Shown: positions 35,658 through 49,707 of the stretch, piece after piece
How positions within the stretch are numbered: the stretch's first letter is position 1
How the letters are laid out: the number at the start of each line of letters is the position of its first letter
Assembly (NCBI GenBank): GCA_035222895.1
Contig: JAVYIG010002118.1
Coordinates: 206,316 to 270,315, forward strand
Source: Strongylocentrotus droebachiensis
Lineage: Eukaryota > Echinodermata > Echinoidea > Camarodonta > Strongylocentrotidae
Reading direction: 5' to 3'
Length of the DNA stretch: 64,000 bases
Position numbers and translations under genes: made by a program
The notes under the pieces: generated by a model
The model's input: only the letters and a program-made list of their open reading frames with translations
The model's database searches: none
What the model was told of the DNA's origin: nothing

Positions 35658-36928
35658 GTGGCCTGCGGCCGGTAGCGGTAGCCACAGAGCCATGTCCATT
35701 TTTAAAACTAGATTCAAAAGCCTCTTATTGCCAGGTTAACAACGTTTTTTTTCCATTTTCAATCATAATATCCTCGTTTAAATCACTCTCTACTGTCCCG
35801 TACTATCCCTTTCCTGCCTGTAAACAACTCATTTGCAGCATGCATGCAATGAACGGTGTTTTACTCCTCCAATAAATTTAATAAAAGCGCCCTAATCTTG
35901 CACGAGGTGAGACAAAGGGCCTTTTACATTTGAAAGCATTTAACCCACCTCGCCTGTGTACCCGAGCAGAATTAAATAGTGCTCAACAATAAAAACCCAC
36001 AGTCTTGGGTCAAGAGGTCTATATTGGTTTGTTTATTTATTTATTTGTTTTAATTGACAGTGTACTATTACATATCAGGTATATTAGATACTCTGTTTTA
36101 AATACAATCAATTAGACTGTCGAGCAATTAATGAATTATATCTTCTGCTTCTTGTCCTAAAATCATATCTAATTACTGGTTTTTAAAACGGTATCATTTG
36201 AATTTCCATTTCCCAGCATTATTTTTGAACTGTCCCGAAATTGTTTTCCTTTCTTGAAATCAGACTACAGCCCCAGCCTATTCTTTACTTATGCATGGGA
36301 TATTGAAAGGCCTTGTCCTCCCAGACAAGGATAAAAAGCTTATTCAGTAGGCTACCTTTAGGGACAATACTTTAAAATAATGCTGTCATTGTTGCAATGT
36401 TAGGAATGCTATTATTACCTCTTTGGGAATCCACGTATTTGCCAAAAGTATTTGCTCAATGAAGGGAGGGTCGGATTTTTTTCTTCAATTCATTAATTGA
36501 TGCCATGTCTGAAAGAGCTGAGTAGTTTGTTACGTAACTATTCAAAAATTGCAGGTGCAAGCTATTGAAAAGCCAAGCTTCCTTTATTCATTGGTGCCCT
36601 TTTGTAGAATTCGTAGCGTATACTAAATTGAATAGACCCGTGTTCTATTCATTATGCTATGTCAGGGCAGTGACCTATTGTCATATCACTTTAAGTTAAA
36701 GTCAGTAGTTCGCAGAATAAATGAAAATAACATAAAACCTCCCTAATATATCAGTAATATCAGTAACTGAAAGAAAAAAAATAGGGGCAATCTTGACAAC
36801 ATCGGACTACAAAAATAATAATAAATATGCCTCCCGAAAGCGTGAAATCAGTAAATCGGCATATTGTGTAAAGTCATTAACATGCAGAAAGTGTTAAGAA
36901 CAACAAACGAACCAGAGAGTAGCAGTGA

Positions 36929-37000
36929 GGCAAAGTGGTCTTGTGGATAAGGCTGATCGCTTCACAATGCAATGTATCCAGTTCGACTCCTAGTTTCTCC
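36929..37000 (+). pseudogene. tRNA-like element V, unit 12
   Basis: Box A 36936-36946, box B 36981-36989. Confidence 0.65.
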
Positions 37001-38114
37001 TTTATTTTTTTTAAAATTATTTTTCTTCACCCCATGATATTGACTTTCCATCTCTTTTTTAAAGGGGACACCCCCCCCCCCACCTCCTAAACAAAGGAGT
37101 AAATGACATGTGATACTATTTTCTTTTTTTTAAAAGCGACTTTTTGAATTACTTAGTCGTTAGAATACATCTTTTGCTACATCTACAACAATGCAATGTA
37201 TCCGGTTCGACTCCCAGTTTCTCCTTTATTTTTTTTTAAATTATTTTTCTTCACCCCATGATATTGACTTTCCATCTCTTTTTTAAAGGGGACACCCCCC
37301 CCCCCACCTCCTAAACAAAGGAGTAAATGACATGTGATACTATTTTCTTTTTTTTAAAAGCGACTTTTTGAATTACTTAGTCGTTAGAATACATCTTTTG
37401 CTACATCTACAACAATAAGTAGCAATATGAAAAAATGACATGTGATACTATTTTCTTTTTTTTTAAAGCGACTTTTTGAATTACTTAGTCGTTAGAATAC
37501 ATCTTTCGCTACATCTACAACAATAAGTGGCAATATGAAAAAATGACATGTGATACTATTTCCTTTTTTTTTAAAGCGACTTTTTGAATTACTTAGTCGT
37601 TAGAATACATCTTTTGCTACATCTACAACAATGCAATGTATCAGGTTCGACTCCCAGTTTCTCCTTTATTTTTTTTAAAATTATTTTTCTTCACCCCATG
37701 ATATTGACTTTCCATCTCTTTTTTAAAGGGGACACCCCCCCCCCCACCTCCTAAACAAAGGAGTAAATGACATGTGATACTATTTTCTTTTTTTTTAAAA
37801 GCGACTTTTTGAATTACTTAGTCGTTAGAATACATCTTTTGCTACATCTACAACAATAAGTGGTAATATGAAAAAATGACATGTGATACTATTTCCTTTT
37901 TTTTTAAAGCGACTTTTTGAATTACTTAGTCGTTAGAATACATCTTTCGCTACATCTACAACAATAAGTGGCAATATGAAAAAATGACATGTGATACTAT
38001 TTTCTTTTTTTTTAAAAGCGACTTTTTGAATTACTTAGTCGTTAGAATACATCTTTCGCTACATCTACAACAATAAGTATCAATATGAAAAAATACATAG
38101 AGATTGGCAGTGTG

Positions 38115-38510
38115 ACACATTTAGTCTAGTGGATAGGCAATTGCCTGGTAACTGTAAGGTATCGGGTTCGACACCCAGCTAGTGTTTTTTTTTTAATCTT
38201 TGAAAAAGAAAAACGTCTTTTGCTACATCTACACGATAAGTATCAATATGAAAAAATACATAGAGATTGGCAGTGTGACACATTTAGTCTAGTGGATAGG
38301 CAATTGCCTGGTAACTGTAAGGTATCGGGTTCGACACCCAGCTAGTGTTTTTTTTTAAATCTTTGAAAAAGAAAAAAGTCTTTTGCTACATCTACACGAT
38401 AAGTATCAATATAAAAAAATACATAGAGTTTGGCAGTGTGACACAATAGTCTATTGGATAGGCAATTGCCTGGTAACTGGAAGGTATCGGGTTCGACACA
38501 CAGCAAGTGC
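38115..38510 (+). pseudogene. tRNA-like trio T1-T3, unit 12
   Basis: T1 38115-38185, T2 38278-38348, T3 38441-38510. Confidence 0.7.
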
Positions 38511-38647
38511 TTTTAAAAAAAAATCTTTATAATAGAAAAACTTATGTTAAACCCCTTTTTATCTCACTCAAAGTCCATATTTATTGCTATTTTTTTAATT
38601 GATTGATACAATTTTTTTAATTTTTTTATAATTTTTTTTTGGTGGGT

Positions 38648-38844
38648 AGCTGGCGGTCGTCAGCTAGCTGGCGGTCGTCAGCTAGCTGGCGGTCGTCAGC
38701 TAGCTGGCGGTCGTCAGCTAGCTGGCGGTCGTCAGCTAGCTGGCGGTCGTCAGCTAGCTGGCGGTCGTCAGCTAGCTGGCGGTCGTCAGCTAGCTGGCGG
38801 TCGTCAGCTAGCTGGCGGTCGTCAGCTAGCTGGCGGTCGTCAGC
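38648..38844 (+). repeat. 18-bp minisatellite, 11 copies (unit 12)
   Basis: Eleven regular direct copies. Confidence 0.95.
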
Positions 38845-40115
38845 GTGGCCTGCGGCCGGTAGCGGTAGCCACAGAGCCATGTCCATTTTTAAAACTAGAT
38901 TCAAAAGCCTCTTATTGCCAGGTTAACAACGTTTTTTTTCCATTTTCAATCATAATATCCTCGTTTAAATCACTCTCTACTGTCCCGTACTATCCCTTTC
39001 CTGCCTGTAAACAACTCATTTGCAGCATGCATGCAATGAACGGTGTTTTACTCCTCCAATAAATTTAATAAAAGCGCCCTAATCTTGCACGAGGTGAGAC
39101 AAAGGGCCTTTTACATTTGAAAGCATTTAACCCACCTCGCCTGTGTACCCGAGCAGAATTAAATAGTGCTCAACAATAAAAACCCACAGTCTTGGGTCAA
39201 GAGGTCTATATTGGTTTGTTTATTTATTTATTTGTTTTAATTGACAGTGTACTATTACATATCAGGTATATTAGATACTCTGTTTTAAATACAATCAATT
39301 AGACTGTCGAGCAATTAATGAATTATATCTTCTGCTTCTTGTCCTAAAATCATATCTAATTACTGGTTTTTAAAACGGTATCATTTGAATTTCCATTTCC
39401 CAGCATTATTTTTGAACTGTCCCGAAATTGTTTTCCTTTCTTGAAATCAGACTACAGCCCCAGCCTATTCTTTACTTATGCATGGGATATTGAAAGGCCT
39501 TGTCCTCCCAGACAAGGATAAAAAGCTTATTCAGTAGGCTACCTTTAGGGACAATACTTTAAAATAATGCTGTCATTGTTGCAATGTTAGGAATGCTATT
39601 ATTACCTCTTTGGGAATCCACGTATTTGCCAAAAGTATTTGCTCAATGAAGGGAGGGTCGGATTTTTTTCTTCAATTCATTAATTGATGCCATGTCTGAA
39701 AGAGCTGAGTAGTTTGTTACGTAACTATTCAAAAATTGCAGGTGCAAGCTATTGAAAAGCCAAGCTTCCTTTATTCATTGGTGCCCTTTTGTAGAATTCG
39801 TAGCGTATACTAAATTGAATAGACCCGTGTTCTATTCATTATGCTATGTCAGGGCAGTGACCTATTGTCATATCACTTTAAGTTAAAGTCAGTAGTTCGC
39901 AGAATAAATGAAAATAACATAAAACCTCCCTAATATATCAGTAATATCAGTAACTGAAAGAAAAAAAATAGGGGCAATCTTGACAACATCGGACTACAAA
40001 AATAATAATAAATATGCCTCCCGAAAGCGTGAAATCAGTAAATCGGCATATTGTGTAAAGTCATTAACATGCAGAAAGTGTTAAGAACAACAAACGAACC
40101 AGAGAGTAGCAGTGA

Positions 40116-40187
40116 GGCAAAGTGGTCTTGTGGATAAGGCTGATCGCTTCACAATGCAATGTATCCAGTTCGACTCCTAGTTTCTCC
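40116..40187 (+). pseudogene. tRNA-like element V, unit 13
   Basis: Box A 40123-40133, box B 40168-40176. Confidence 0.65.
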
Positions 40188-41300
40188 TTTATTTTTTTTA
40201 AAATTATTTTTCTTCACCCCATGATATTGACTTTCCATCTCTTTTTTAAAGGGGACACCCCCCCCCCCCCACCTCCTAAACAAAGGAGTAAATGACATGT
40301 GATACTATTTTCTTTTTTTTAAAAGCGACTTTTTGAATTACTTAGTCGTTAGAATACATCTTTTGCTACATCTACAACAATGCAATGTATCCGGTTCGAC
40401 TCCCAGTTTCTCCTTTATTTTTTTTTAAATTATTTTTCTTCACCCCATGATATTGACTTTCCATCTCTTTTTTAAAGGGGACACCCCCCCCCCACCTCCT
40501 AAACAAAGGAGTAAATGACATGTGATACTATTTTCTTTTTTTTAAAAGCGACTTTTTGAATTACTTAGTCGTTAGAATACATCTTTTGCTACATCTACAA
40601 CAATAAGTAGCAATATGAAAAAATGACATGTGATACTATTTTCTTTTTTTTTAAAGCGACTTTTTGAATTACTTAGTCGTTAGAATACATCTTTCGCTAC
40701 ATCTACAACAATAAGTGGCAATATGAAAAAATGACATGTGATACTATTTCCTTTTTTTTTAAAGCGACTTTTTGAATTACTTAGTCGTTAGAATACATCT
40801 TTTGCTACATCTACAACAATGCAATGTATCAGGTTCGACTCCCAGTTTCTCCTTTATTTTTTTTAAAATTATTTTTCTTCACCCCATGATATTGACTTTC
40901 CATCTCTTTTTTAAAGGGGACACCCCCCCCCCACCTCCTAAACAAAGGAGTAAATGACATGTGATACTATTTTCTTTTTTTTTAAAAGCGACTTTTTGAA
41001 TTACTTAGTCGTTAGAATACATCTTTTGCTACATCTACAACAATAAGTGGTAATATGAAAAAATGACATGTGATACTATTTCCTTTTTTTTTAAAGCGAC
41101 TTTTGAATTACTTAGTCGTTAGAATACATCTTTCGCTACATCTACAACAATAAGTGGCAATATGAAAAAATGACATGTGATACTATTTTCTTTTTTTTTA
41201 AAAGCGACTTTTTGAATTACTTAGTCGTTAGAATACATCTTTCGCTACATCTACAACAATAAGTATCAATATGAAAAAATACATAGAGATTGGCAGTGTG

Positions 41301-41696
41301 ACACATTTAGTCTAGTGGATAGGCAATTGCCTGGTAACTGTAAGGTATCGGGTTCGACACCCAGCTAGTGTTTTTTTTTTAATCTTTGAAAAAGAAAAAC
41401 GTCTTTTGCTACATCTACACGATAAGTATCAATATGAAAAAATACATAGAGATTGGCAGTGTGACACATTTAGTCTAGTGGATAGGCAATTGCCTGGTAA
41501 CTGTAAGGTATCGGGTTCGACACCCAGCTAGTGTTTTTTTTTAAATCTTTGAAAAAGAAAAAAGTCTTTTGCTACATCTACACGATAAGTATCAATATAA
41601 AAAAATACATAGAGTTTGGCAGTGTGACACAATAGTCTATTGGATAGGCAATTGCCTGGTAACTGGAAGGTATCGGGTTCGACACACAGCAAGTGC
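41301..41696 (+). pseudogene. tRNA-like trio T1-T3, unit 13
   Basis: T1 41301-41371, T2 41464-41534, T3 41627-41696. Confidence 0.7.
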
Positions 41697-41833
41697 TTTT
41701 AAAAAAAAATCTTTATAATAGAAAAACTTATGTTAAACCCCTTTTTATCTCACTCAAAGTCCATATTTATTGCTATTTTTTTAATTGATTGATACAATTT
41801 TTTTAATTTTTTTATAATTTTTTTTTGGTGGGT

Positions 41834-42012
41834 AGCTGGCGGTCGTCAGCTAGCTGGCGGTCGTCAGCTAGCTGGCGGTCGTCAGCTAGCTGGCGGTCGT
41901 CAGCTAGCTGGCGGTCGTCAGCTAGCTGGCGGTCGTCAGCTAGCTGGCGGTCGTCAGCTAGCTGGCGGTCGTCAGCTAGCTGGCGGTCGTCAGCTAGCTG
42001 GCGGTCGTCAGC
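41834..42012 (+). repeat. 18-bp minisatellite, 10 copies (unit 13)
   Basis: Ten regular direct copies. Confidence 0.95.
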
Positions 42013-43283
42013 GTGGCCTGCGGCCGGTAGCGGTAGCCACAGAGCCATGTCCATTTTTAAAACTAGATTCAAAAGCCTCTTATTGCCAGGTTAACAACGT
42101 TTTTTTTCCATTTTCAATCATAATATCCTCGTTTAAATCACTCTCTACTGTCCCGTACTATCCCTTTCCTGCCTGTAAACAACTCATTTGCAGCATGCAT
42201 GCAATGAACGGTGTTTTACTCCTCCAATAAATTTAATAAAAGCGCCCTAATCTTGCACGAGGTGAGACAAAGGGCCTTTTACATTTGAAAGCATTTAACC
42301 CACCTCGCCTGTGTACCCGAGCAGAATTAAATAGTGCTCAACAATAAAAACCCACAGTCTTGGGTCAAGAGGTCTATATTGGTTTGTTTATTTATTTATT
42401 TGTTTTAATTGACAGTGTACTATTACATATCAGGTATATTAGATACTCTGTTTTAAATACAATCAATTAGACTGTCGAGCAATTAATGAATTATATCTTC
42501 TGCTTCTTGTCCTAAAATCATATCTAATTACTGGTTTTTAAAACGGTATCATTTGAATTTCCATTTCCCAGCATTATTTTTGAACTGTCCCGAAATTGTT
42601 TTCCTTTCTTGAAATCAGACTACAGCCCCAGCCTATTCTTTACTTATGCATGGGATATTGAAAGGCCTTGTCCTCCCAGACAAGGATAAAAAGCTTATTC
42701 AGTAGGCTACCTTTAGGGACAATACTTTAAAATAATGCTGTCATTGTTGCAATGTTAGGAATGCTATTATTACCTCTTTGGGAATCCACGTATTTGCCAA
42801 AAGTATTTGCTCAATGAAGGGAGGGTCGGATTTTTTTCTTCAATTCATTAATTGATGCCATGTCTGAAAGAGCTGAGTAGTTTGTTACGTAACTATTCAA
42901 AAATTGCAGGTGCAAGCTATTGAAAAGCCAAGCTTCCTTTATTCATTGGTGCCCTTTTGTAGAATTCGTAGCGTATACTAAATTGAATAGACCCGTGTTC
43001 TATTCATTATGCTATGTCAGGGCAGTGACCTATTGTCATATCACTTTAAGTTAAAGTCAGTAGTTCGCAGAATAAATGAAAATAACATAAAACCTCCCTA
43101 ATATATCAGTAATATCAGTAACTGAAAGAAAAAAAATAGGGGCAATCTTGACAACATCGGACTACAAAAATAATAATAAATATGCCTCCCGAAAGCGTGA
43201 AATCAGTAAATCGGCATATTGTGTAAAGTCATTAACATGCAGAAAGTGTTAAGAACAACAAACGAACCAGAGAGTAGCAGTGA

Positions 43284-43355
43284 GGCAAAGTGGTCTTGTG
43301 GATAAGGCTGATCGCTTCACAATGCAATGTATCCAGTTCGACTCCTAGTTTCTCC
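43284..43355 (+). pseudogene. tRNA-like element V, unit 14
   Basis: Box A 43291-43301, box B 43336-43344. Confidence 0.65.
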
Positions 43356-44466
43356 TTTATTTTTTTTAAAATTATTTTTCTTCACCCCATGATATTGACT
43401 TTCCATCTCTTTTTTAAAGGGGACACCCCCCCCCCCACCTCCTAAACAAAGGAGTAAATGACATGTGATACTATTTTCTTTTTTTTAAAAGCGACTTTTT
43501 GAATTACTTAGTCGTTAGAATACATCTTTTGCTACATCTACAACAATGCAATGTATCCGGTTCGACTCCCAGTTTCTCCTTTATTTTTTTTTAAATTATT
43601 TTTCTTCACCCCATGATATTGACTTTCCATCTCTTTTTTAAAGGGGACACCCCCCCCCCACCTCCTAATACAAAGGAGTAAATGACATGTGATACTATTT
43701 TCTTTTTTTAAAGCGACTTTTTGAATTACTTAGTCGTTAGAATACATCTTTTGCTACATCTACAACAATAAGTAGCAATATGAAAAAATGACATGTGATA
43801 CTATTTTCTTTTTTTTTAAAGCGACTTTTTGAATTACTTAGTCGTTAGAATACATCTTTCGCTACATCTACAACAATAAGTGGCAATATGAAAAAATGAC
43901 ATGTGATACTATTTCCTTTTTTTTAAAGCGACTTTTTGAATTACTTAGTCGTTAGAATACATCTTTTGCTACATCTACAACAATGCAATGTATCAGGTTC
44001 GACTCCCAGTTTCTCCTTTATTTTTTTTAAAATTATTTTTCTTCACCCCATGATATTGACTTTCCATCTCTTTTTTAAAGGGGACACCCCCCCCCCCACC
44101 TCCTAAACAAAGGAGTAAATGACATGTGATACTATTTTCTTTTTTTTTAAAAGCGACTTTTGAATTACTTAGTCGTTAGAATACATCTTTTGCTACATCT
44201 ACAACAATAAGTGGTAATATGAAAAAATGACATGTGATACTATTTCCTTTTTTTTTAAAGCGACTTTTTGAATTACTTAGTCGTTAGAATACATCTTTCG
44301 CTACATCTACAACAATAAGTGGCAATATGAAAAAAATGACATGTGATACTATTTTCTTTTTTTTTAAAAGCGACTTTTTGAATTACTTAGTCGTTAGAAT
44401 ACATCTTTCGCTACATCTACAACAATAAGTATCAATATGAAAAAATACATAGAGATTGGCAGTGTG

Positions 44467-44862
44467 ACACATTTAGTCTAGTGGATAGGCAATTGCCTGG
44501 TAACTGTAAGGTATCGGGTTCGACACCCAGCTAGTGTTTTTTTTTAATCTTTGAAAAAGAAAAACGTCTTTTGCTACATCTACACGATAAGTATCAATAT
44601 GAAAAAATACATAGAGATTGGCAGTGTGACACATTTAGTCTAGTGGATAGGCAATTGCCTGGTAACTGTAAGGTATCGGGTTCGACACCCAGCTAGTGTT
44701 TTTTTTTTAAATCTTTGAAAAAGAAAAAAGTCTTTTGCTACATCTACACGATAAGTATCAATATAAAAAAATACATAGAGTTTGGCAGTGTGACACAATA
44801 GTCTATTGGATAGGCAATTGCCTGGTAACTGGAAGGTATCGGGTTCGACACACAGCAAGTGC
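44467..44862 (+). pseudogene. tRNA-like trio T1-T3, unit 14
   Basis: T1 44467-44537, T2 44629-44699, T3 44793-44862. Spacings are 162 and 164 bp, not 163, because the T run after T1 is one shorter and the run after T2 one longer. Confidence 0.7.
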
Positions 44863-44998
44863 TTTTAAAAAAAAATCTTTATAATAGAAAAACTTATGTT
44901 AAACCCCTTTTTATCTCACTCAAAGTCCATATTTATTGCTATTTTTTTAATTGATTGATACAATTTTTTTAATTTTTTTATAATTTTTTTTGGTGGGT

Positions 44999-45195
44999 AG
45001 CTGGCGGTCGTCAGCTAGCTGGCGGTCGTCAGCTAGCTGGCGGTCGTCAGCTAGCTGGCGGTCGTCAGCTAGCTGGCGGTCGTCAGCTAGCTGGCGGTCG
45101 TCAGCTAGCTGGCGGTCGTCAGCTAGCTGGCGGTCGTCAGCTAGCTGGCGGTCGTCAGCTAGCTGGCGGTCGTCAGCTAGCTGGCGGTCGTCAGC
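44999..45195 (+). repeat. 18-bp minisatellite, 11 copies (unit 14)
   Basis: Eleven regular direct copies; the preceding T run is one base shorter than usual. Confidence 0.95.
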
Positions 45196-46466
45196 GTGGC
45201 CTGCGGCCGGTAGCGGTAGCCACAGAGCCATGTCCATTTTTAAAACTAGATTCAAAAGCCTCTTATTGCCAGGTTAACAACGTTTTTTTTCCATTTTCAA
45301 TCATAATATCCTCGTTTAAATCACTCTCTACTGTCCCGTACTATCCCTTTCCTGCCTGTAAACAACTCATTTGCAGCATGCATGCAATGAACGGTGTTTT
45401 ACTCCTCCAATAAATTTAATAAAAGCGCCCTAATCTTGCACGAGGTGAGACAAAGGGCCTTTTACATTTGAAAGCATTTAACCCACCTCGCCTGTGTACC
45501 CGAGCAGAATTAAATAGTGCTCAACAATAAAAACCCACAGTCTTGGGTCAAGAGGTCTATATTGGTTTGTTTATTTATTTATTTGTTTTAATTGACAGTG
45601 TACTATTACATATCAGGTATATTAGATACTCTGTTTTAAATACAATCAATTAGACTGTCGAGCAATTAATGAATTATATCTTCTGCTTCTTGTCCTAAAA
45701 TCATATCTAATTACTGGTTTTTAAAACGGTATCATTTGAATTTCCATTTCCCAGCATTATTTTTGAACTGTCCCGAAATTGTTTTCCTTTCTTGAAATCA
45801 GACTACAGCCCCAGCCTATTCTTTACTTATGCATGGGATATTGAAAGGCCTTGTCCTCCCAGACAAGGATAAAAAGCTTATTCAGTAGGCTACCTTTAGG
45901 GACAATACTTTAAAATAATGCTGTCATTGTTGCAATGTTAGGAATGCTATTATTACCTCTTTGGGAATCCACGTATTTGCCAAAAGTATTTGCTCAATGA
46001 AGGGAGGGTCGGATTTTTTTCTTCAATTCATTAATTGATGCCATGTCTGAAAGAGCTGAGTAGTTTGTTACGTAACTATTCAAAAATTGCAGGTGCAAGC
46101 TATTGAAAAGCCAAGCTTCCTTTATTCATTGGTGCCCTTTTGTAGAATTCGTAGCGTATACTAAATTGAATAGACCCGTGTTCTATTCATTATGCTATGT
46201 CAGGGCAGTGACCTATTGTCATATCACTTTAAGTTAAAGTCAGTAGTTCGCAGAATAAATGAAAATAACATAAAACCTCCCTAATATATCAGTAATATCA
46301 GTAACTGAAAGAAAAAAAATAGGGGCAATCTTGACAACATCGGACTACAAAAATAATAATAAATATGCCTCCCGAAAGCGTGAAATCAGTAAATCGGCAT
46401 ATTGTGTAAAGTCATTAACATGCAGAAAGTGTTAAGAACAACAAACGAACCAGAGAGTAGCAGTGA

Positions 46467-46538
46467 GGCAAAGTGGTCTTGTGGATAAGGCTGATCGCTT
46501 CACAATGCAATGTATCCAGTTCGACTCCTAGTTTCTCC
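46467..46538 (+). pseudogene. tRNA-like element V, unit 15
   Basis: Box A 46474-46484, box B 46519-46527. Confidence 0.65.
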
Positions 46539-47652
46539 TTTATTTTTTTTAAAATTATTTTTCTTCACCCCATGATATTGACTTTCCATCTCTTTTTTAA
46601 AGGGGACACCCCCCCCCCCCCCACCTCCTAAACAAAGGAGTAAATGACATGTGATACTATTTTCTTTTTTTTAAAAGCGACTTTTTGAATTACTTAGTCG
46701 TTAGAATACATCTTTTGCTACATCTACAACAATGCAATGTATCCGGTTCGACTCCCAGTTTCTCCTTTATTTTTTTTTAAATTATTTTTCTTCACCCCAT
46801 GATATTGACTTTCCATCTCTTTTTTAAAGGGGACACCCCCCCCCCACCTCCTAAACAAAGGAGTAAATGACATGTGATACTATTTTCTTTTTTTTAAAAG
46901 CGACTTTTTGAATTACTTAGTCGTTAGAATACATCTTTTGCTACATCTACAACAATAAGTAGCAATATGAAAAAATGACATGTGATACTATTTTCTTTTT
47001 TTTTAAAGCGACTTTTTGAATTACTTAGTCGTTAGAATACATCTTTCGCTACATCTACAACAATAAGTGGCAATATGAAAAAATGACATGTGATACTATT
47101 TCCTTTTTTTTTAAAGCGACTTTTTGAATTACTTAGTCGTTAGAATACATCTTTTGCTACATCTACAACAATGCAATGTATCAGGTTCGACTCCCAGTTT
47201 CTCCTTTATTTTTTTTAAAATTATTTTTCTTCACCCCATGATATTGACTTTCCATCTCTTTTTTAAAGGGGACACCCCCCCCCCACCTCCTAAACAAAGG
47301 AGTAAATGACATGTGATACTATTTTCTTTTTTTTTAAAAGCGACTTTTTGAATTACTTAGTCGTTAGAATACATCTTTTGCTACATCTACAACAATAAGT
47401 GGTAATATGAAAAAATGACATGTGATACTATTTCCTTTTTTTTAAAGCGACTTTTTGAATTACTTAGTCGTTAGAATACATCTTTCGCTACATCTACAAC
47501 AATAAGTGGCAATATGAAAAAATGACATGTGATACTATTTTCTTTTTTTTTAAAAGCGACTTTTTGAATTACTTAGTCGTTAGAATACATCTTTCGCTAC
47601 ATCTACAACAATAAGTATCAATATGAAAAAATACATAGAGATTGGCAGTGTG

Positions 47653-48049
47653 ACACATTTAGTCTAGTGGATAGGCAATTGCCTGGTAACTGTAAGGTAT
47701 CGGGTTCGACACCCAGCTAGTGTTTTTTTTTTAATCTTTGAAAAAGAAAAACGTCTTTTGCTACATCTACACGATAAGTATCAATATGAAAAAATACATA
47801 GAGATTGGCAGTGTGACACATTTAGTCTAGTGGATAGGCAATTGCCTGGTAACTGTAAGGTATCGGGTTCGACACCCAGCTAGTGTTTTTTTTTTAAATC
47901 TTTGAAAAAGAAAAAAGTCTTTTGCTACATCTACACGATAAGTATCAATATAAAAAAATACATAGAGTTTGGCAGTGTGACACAATAGTCTATTGGATAG
48001 GCAATTGCCTGGTAACTGGAAGGTATCGGGTTCGACACACAGCAAGTGC
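47653..48049 (+). pseudogene. tRNA-like trio T1-T3, unit 15
   Basis: T1 47653-47723, T2 47816-47886, T3 47980-48049; one extra T after T2. Confidence 0.7.
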
Positions 48050-48185
48050 TTTTAAAAAAAAATCTTTATAATAGAAAAACTTATGTTAAACCCCTTTTTA
48101 TCTCACTCAAAGTCCATATTTATTGCTATTTTTTTAATTGATTGATACAATTTTTTTAATTTTTTATAATTTTTTTTTGGTGGGT

Positions 48186-48364
48186 AGCTGGCGGTCGTCA
48201 GCTAGCTGGCGGTCGTCAGCTAGCTGGCGGTCGTCAGCTAGCTGGCGGTCGTCAGCTAGCTGGCGGTCGTCAGCTAGCTGGCGGTCGTCAGCTAGCTGGC
48301 GGTCGTCAGCTAGCTGGCGGTCGTCAGCTAGCTGGCGGTCGTCAGCTAGCTGGCGGTCGTCAGC
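48186..48364 (+). repeat. 18-bp minisatellite, 10 copies (unit 15)
   Basis: Ten regular direct copies. Confidence 0.95.
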
Positions 48365-49635
48365 GTGGCCTGCGGCCGGTAGCGGTAGCCACAGAGCCAT
48401 GTCCATTTTTAAAACTAGATTCAAAAGCCTCTTATTGCCAGGTTAACAACGTTTTTTTTCCATTTTCAATCATAATATCCTCGTTTAAATCACTCTCTAC
48501 TGTCCCGTACTATCCCTTTCCTGCCTGTAAACAACTCATTTGCAGCATGCATGCAATGAACGGTGTTTTACTCCTCCAATAAATTTAATAAAAGCGCCCT
48601 AATCTTGCACGAGGTGAGACAAAGGGCCTTTTACATTTGAAAGCATTTAACCCACCTCGCCTGTGTACCCGAGCAGAATTAAATAGTGCTCAACAATAAA
48701 AACCCACAGTCTTGGGTCAAGAGGTCTATATTGGTTTGTTTATTTATTTATTTGTTTTAATTGACAGTGTACTATTACATATCAGGTATATTAGATACTC
48801 TGTTTTAAATACAATCAATTAGACTGTCGAGCAATTAATGAATTATATCTTCTGCTTCTTGTCCTAAAATCATATCTAATTACTGGTTTTTAAAACGGTA
48901 TCATTTGAATTTCCATTTCCCAGCATTATTTTTGAACTGTCCCGAAATTGTTTTCCTTTCTTGAAATCAGACTACAGCCCCAGCCTATTCTTTACTTATG
49001 CATGGGATATTGAAAGGCCTTGTCCTCCCAGACAAGGATAAAAAGCTTATTCAGTAGGCTACCTTTAGGGACAATACTTTAAAATAATGCTGTCATTGTT
49101 GCAATGTTAGGAATGCTATTATTACCTCTTTGGGAATCCACGTATTTGCCAAAAGTATTTGCTCAATGAAGGGAGGGTCGGATTTTTTTCTTCAATTCAT
49201 TAATTGATGCCATGTCTGAAAGAGCTGAGTAGTTTGTTACGTAACTATTCAAAAATTGCAGGTGCAAGCTATTGAAAAGCCAAGCTTCCTTTATTCATTG
49301 GTGCCCTTTTGTAGAATTCGTAGCGTATACTAAATTGAATAGACCCGTGTTCTATTCATTATGCTATGTCAGGGCAGTGACCTATTGTCATATCACTTTA
49401 AGTTAAAGTCAGTAGTTCGCAGAATAAATGAAAATAACATAAAACCTCCCTAATATATCAGTAATATCAGTAACTGAAAGAAAAAAAATAGGGGCAATCT
49501 TGACAACATCGGACTACAAAAATAATAATAAATATGCCTCCCGAAAGCGTGAAATCAGTAAATCGGCATATTGTGTAAAGTCATTAACATGCAGAAAGTG
49601 TTAAGAACAACAAACGAACCAGAGAGTAGCAGTGA

Positions 49636-49707
49636 GGCAAAGTGGTCTTGTGGATAAGGCTGATCGCTTCACAATGCAATGTATCCAGTTCGACTCCTAG
49701 TTTCTCC
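49636..49707 (+). pseudogene. tRNA-like element V, unit 16
   Basis: Box A 49643-49653, box B 49688-49696. Confidence 0.65.

Larger units (their letters stand above)
32896..35831 (+). repeat. Repeat unit 11 (2936 bp, S1 missing)
   Basis: Order L0, L1 (near 34254), S2 (near 34480), L2 (near 34587), S3, S4, T trio. The L1 tail carries ttcgctac, the signature of the S1 tail, so exactly one S block was lost by exchange between the L1 and S1 tails. Confidence 0.92.
35832..39018 (+). repeat. Repeat unit 12 (3187 bp, L0-L1-S1-S2-L2-S3-S4)
   Basis: First of nine successive units with one uniform block order. L1 near 37190, L2 near 37630. Confidence 0.93.
39019..42186 (+). repeat. Repeat unit 13 (3168 bp, uniform layout)
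   Basis: L2 near 40819. One T is missing in the S3 tail near 41100 (GCGACTTTTGAAT where others have five T). This is the first unit from the left in which I noticed such a single-base indel outside the long T and C runs. Confidence 0.93.
42187..45369 (+). repeat. Repeat unit 14 (3183 bp, uniform layout, several indels)
   Basis: Private differences: CCTAATACAAAGG near 43665 in place of CCTAAACAAAGG; a shortened T run and one A fewer near 43705; one T missing near 44159; one extra A near 44333; and altered T-run lengths after T1 and T2. Confidence 0.92.
45370..48538 (+). repeat. Repeat unit 15 (3169 bp, uniform layout)
   Basis: L2 near 47169. The C tract of L0 (near 46609) is one of the longest in the window. 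One T is missing from the T-rich tract near 48160 and one from the S3 tail near 47447. Confidence 0.93.
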
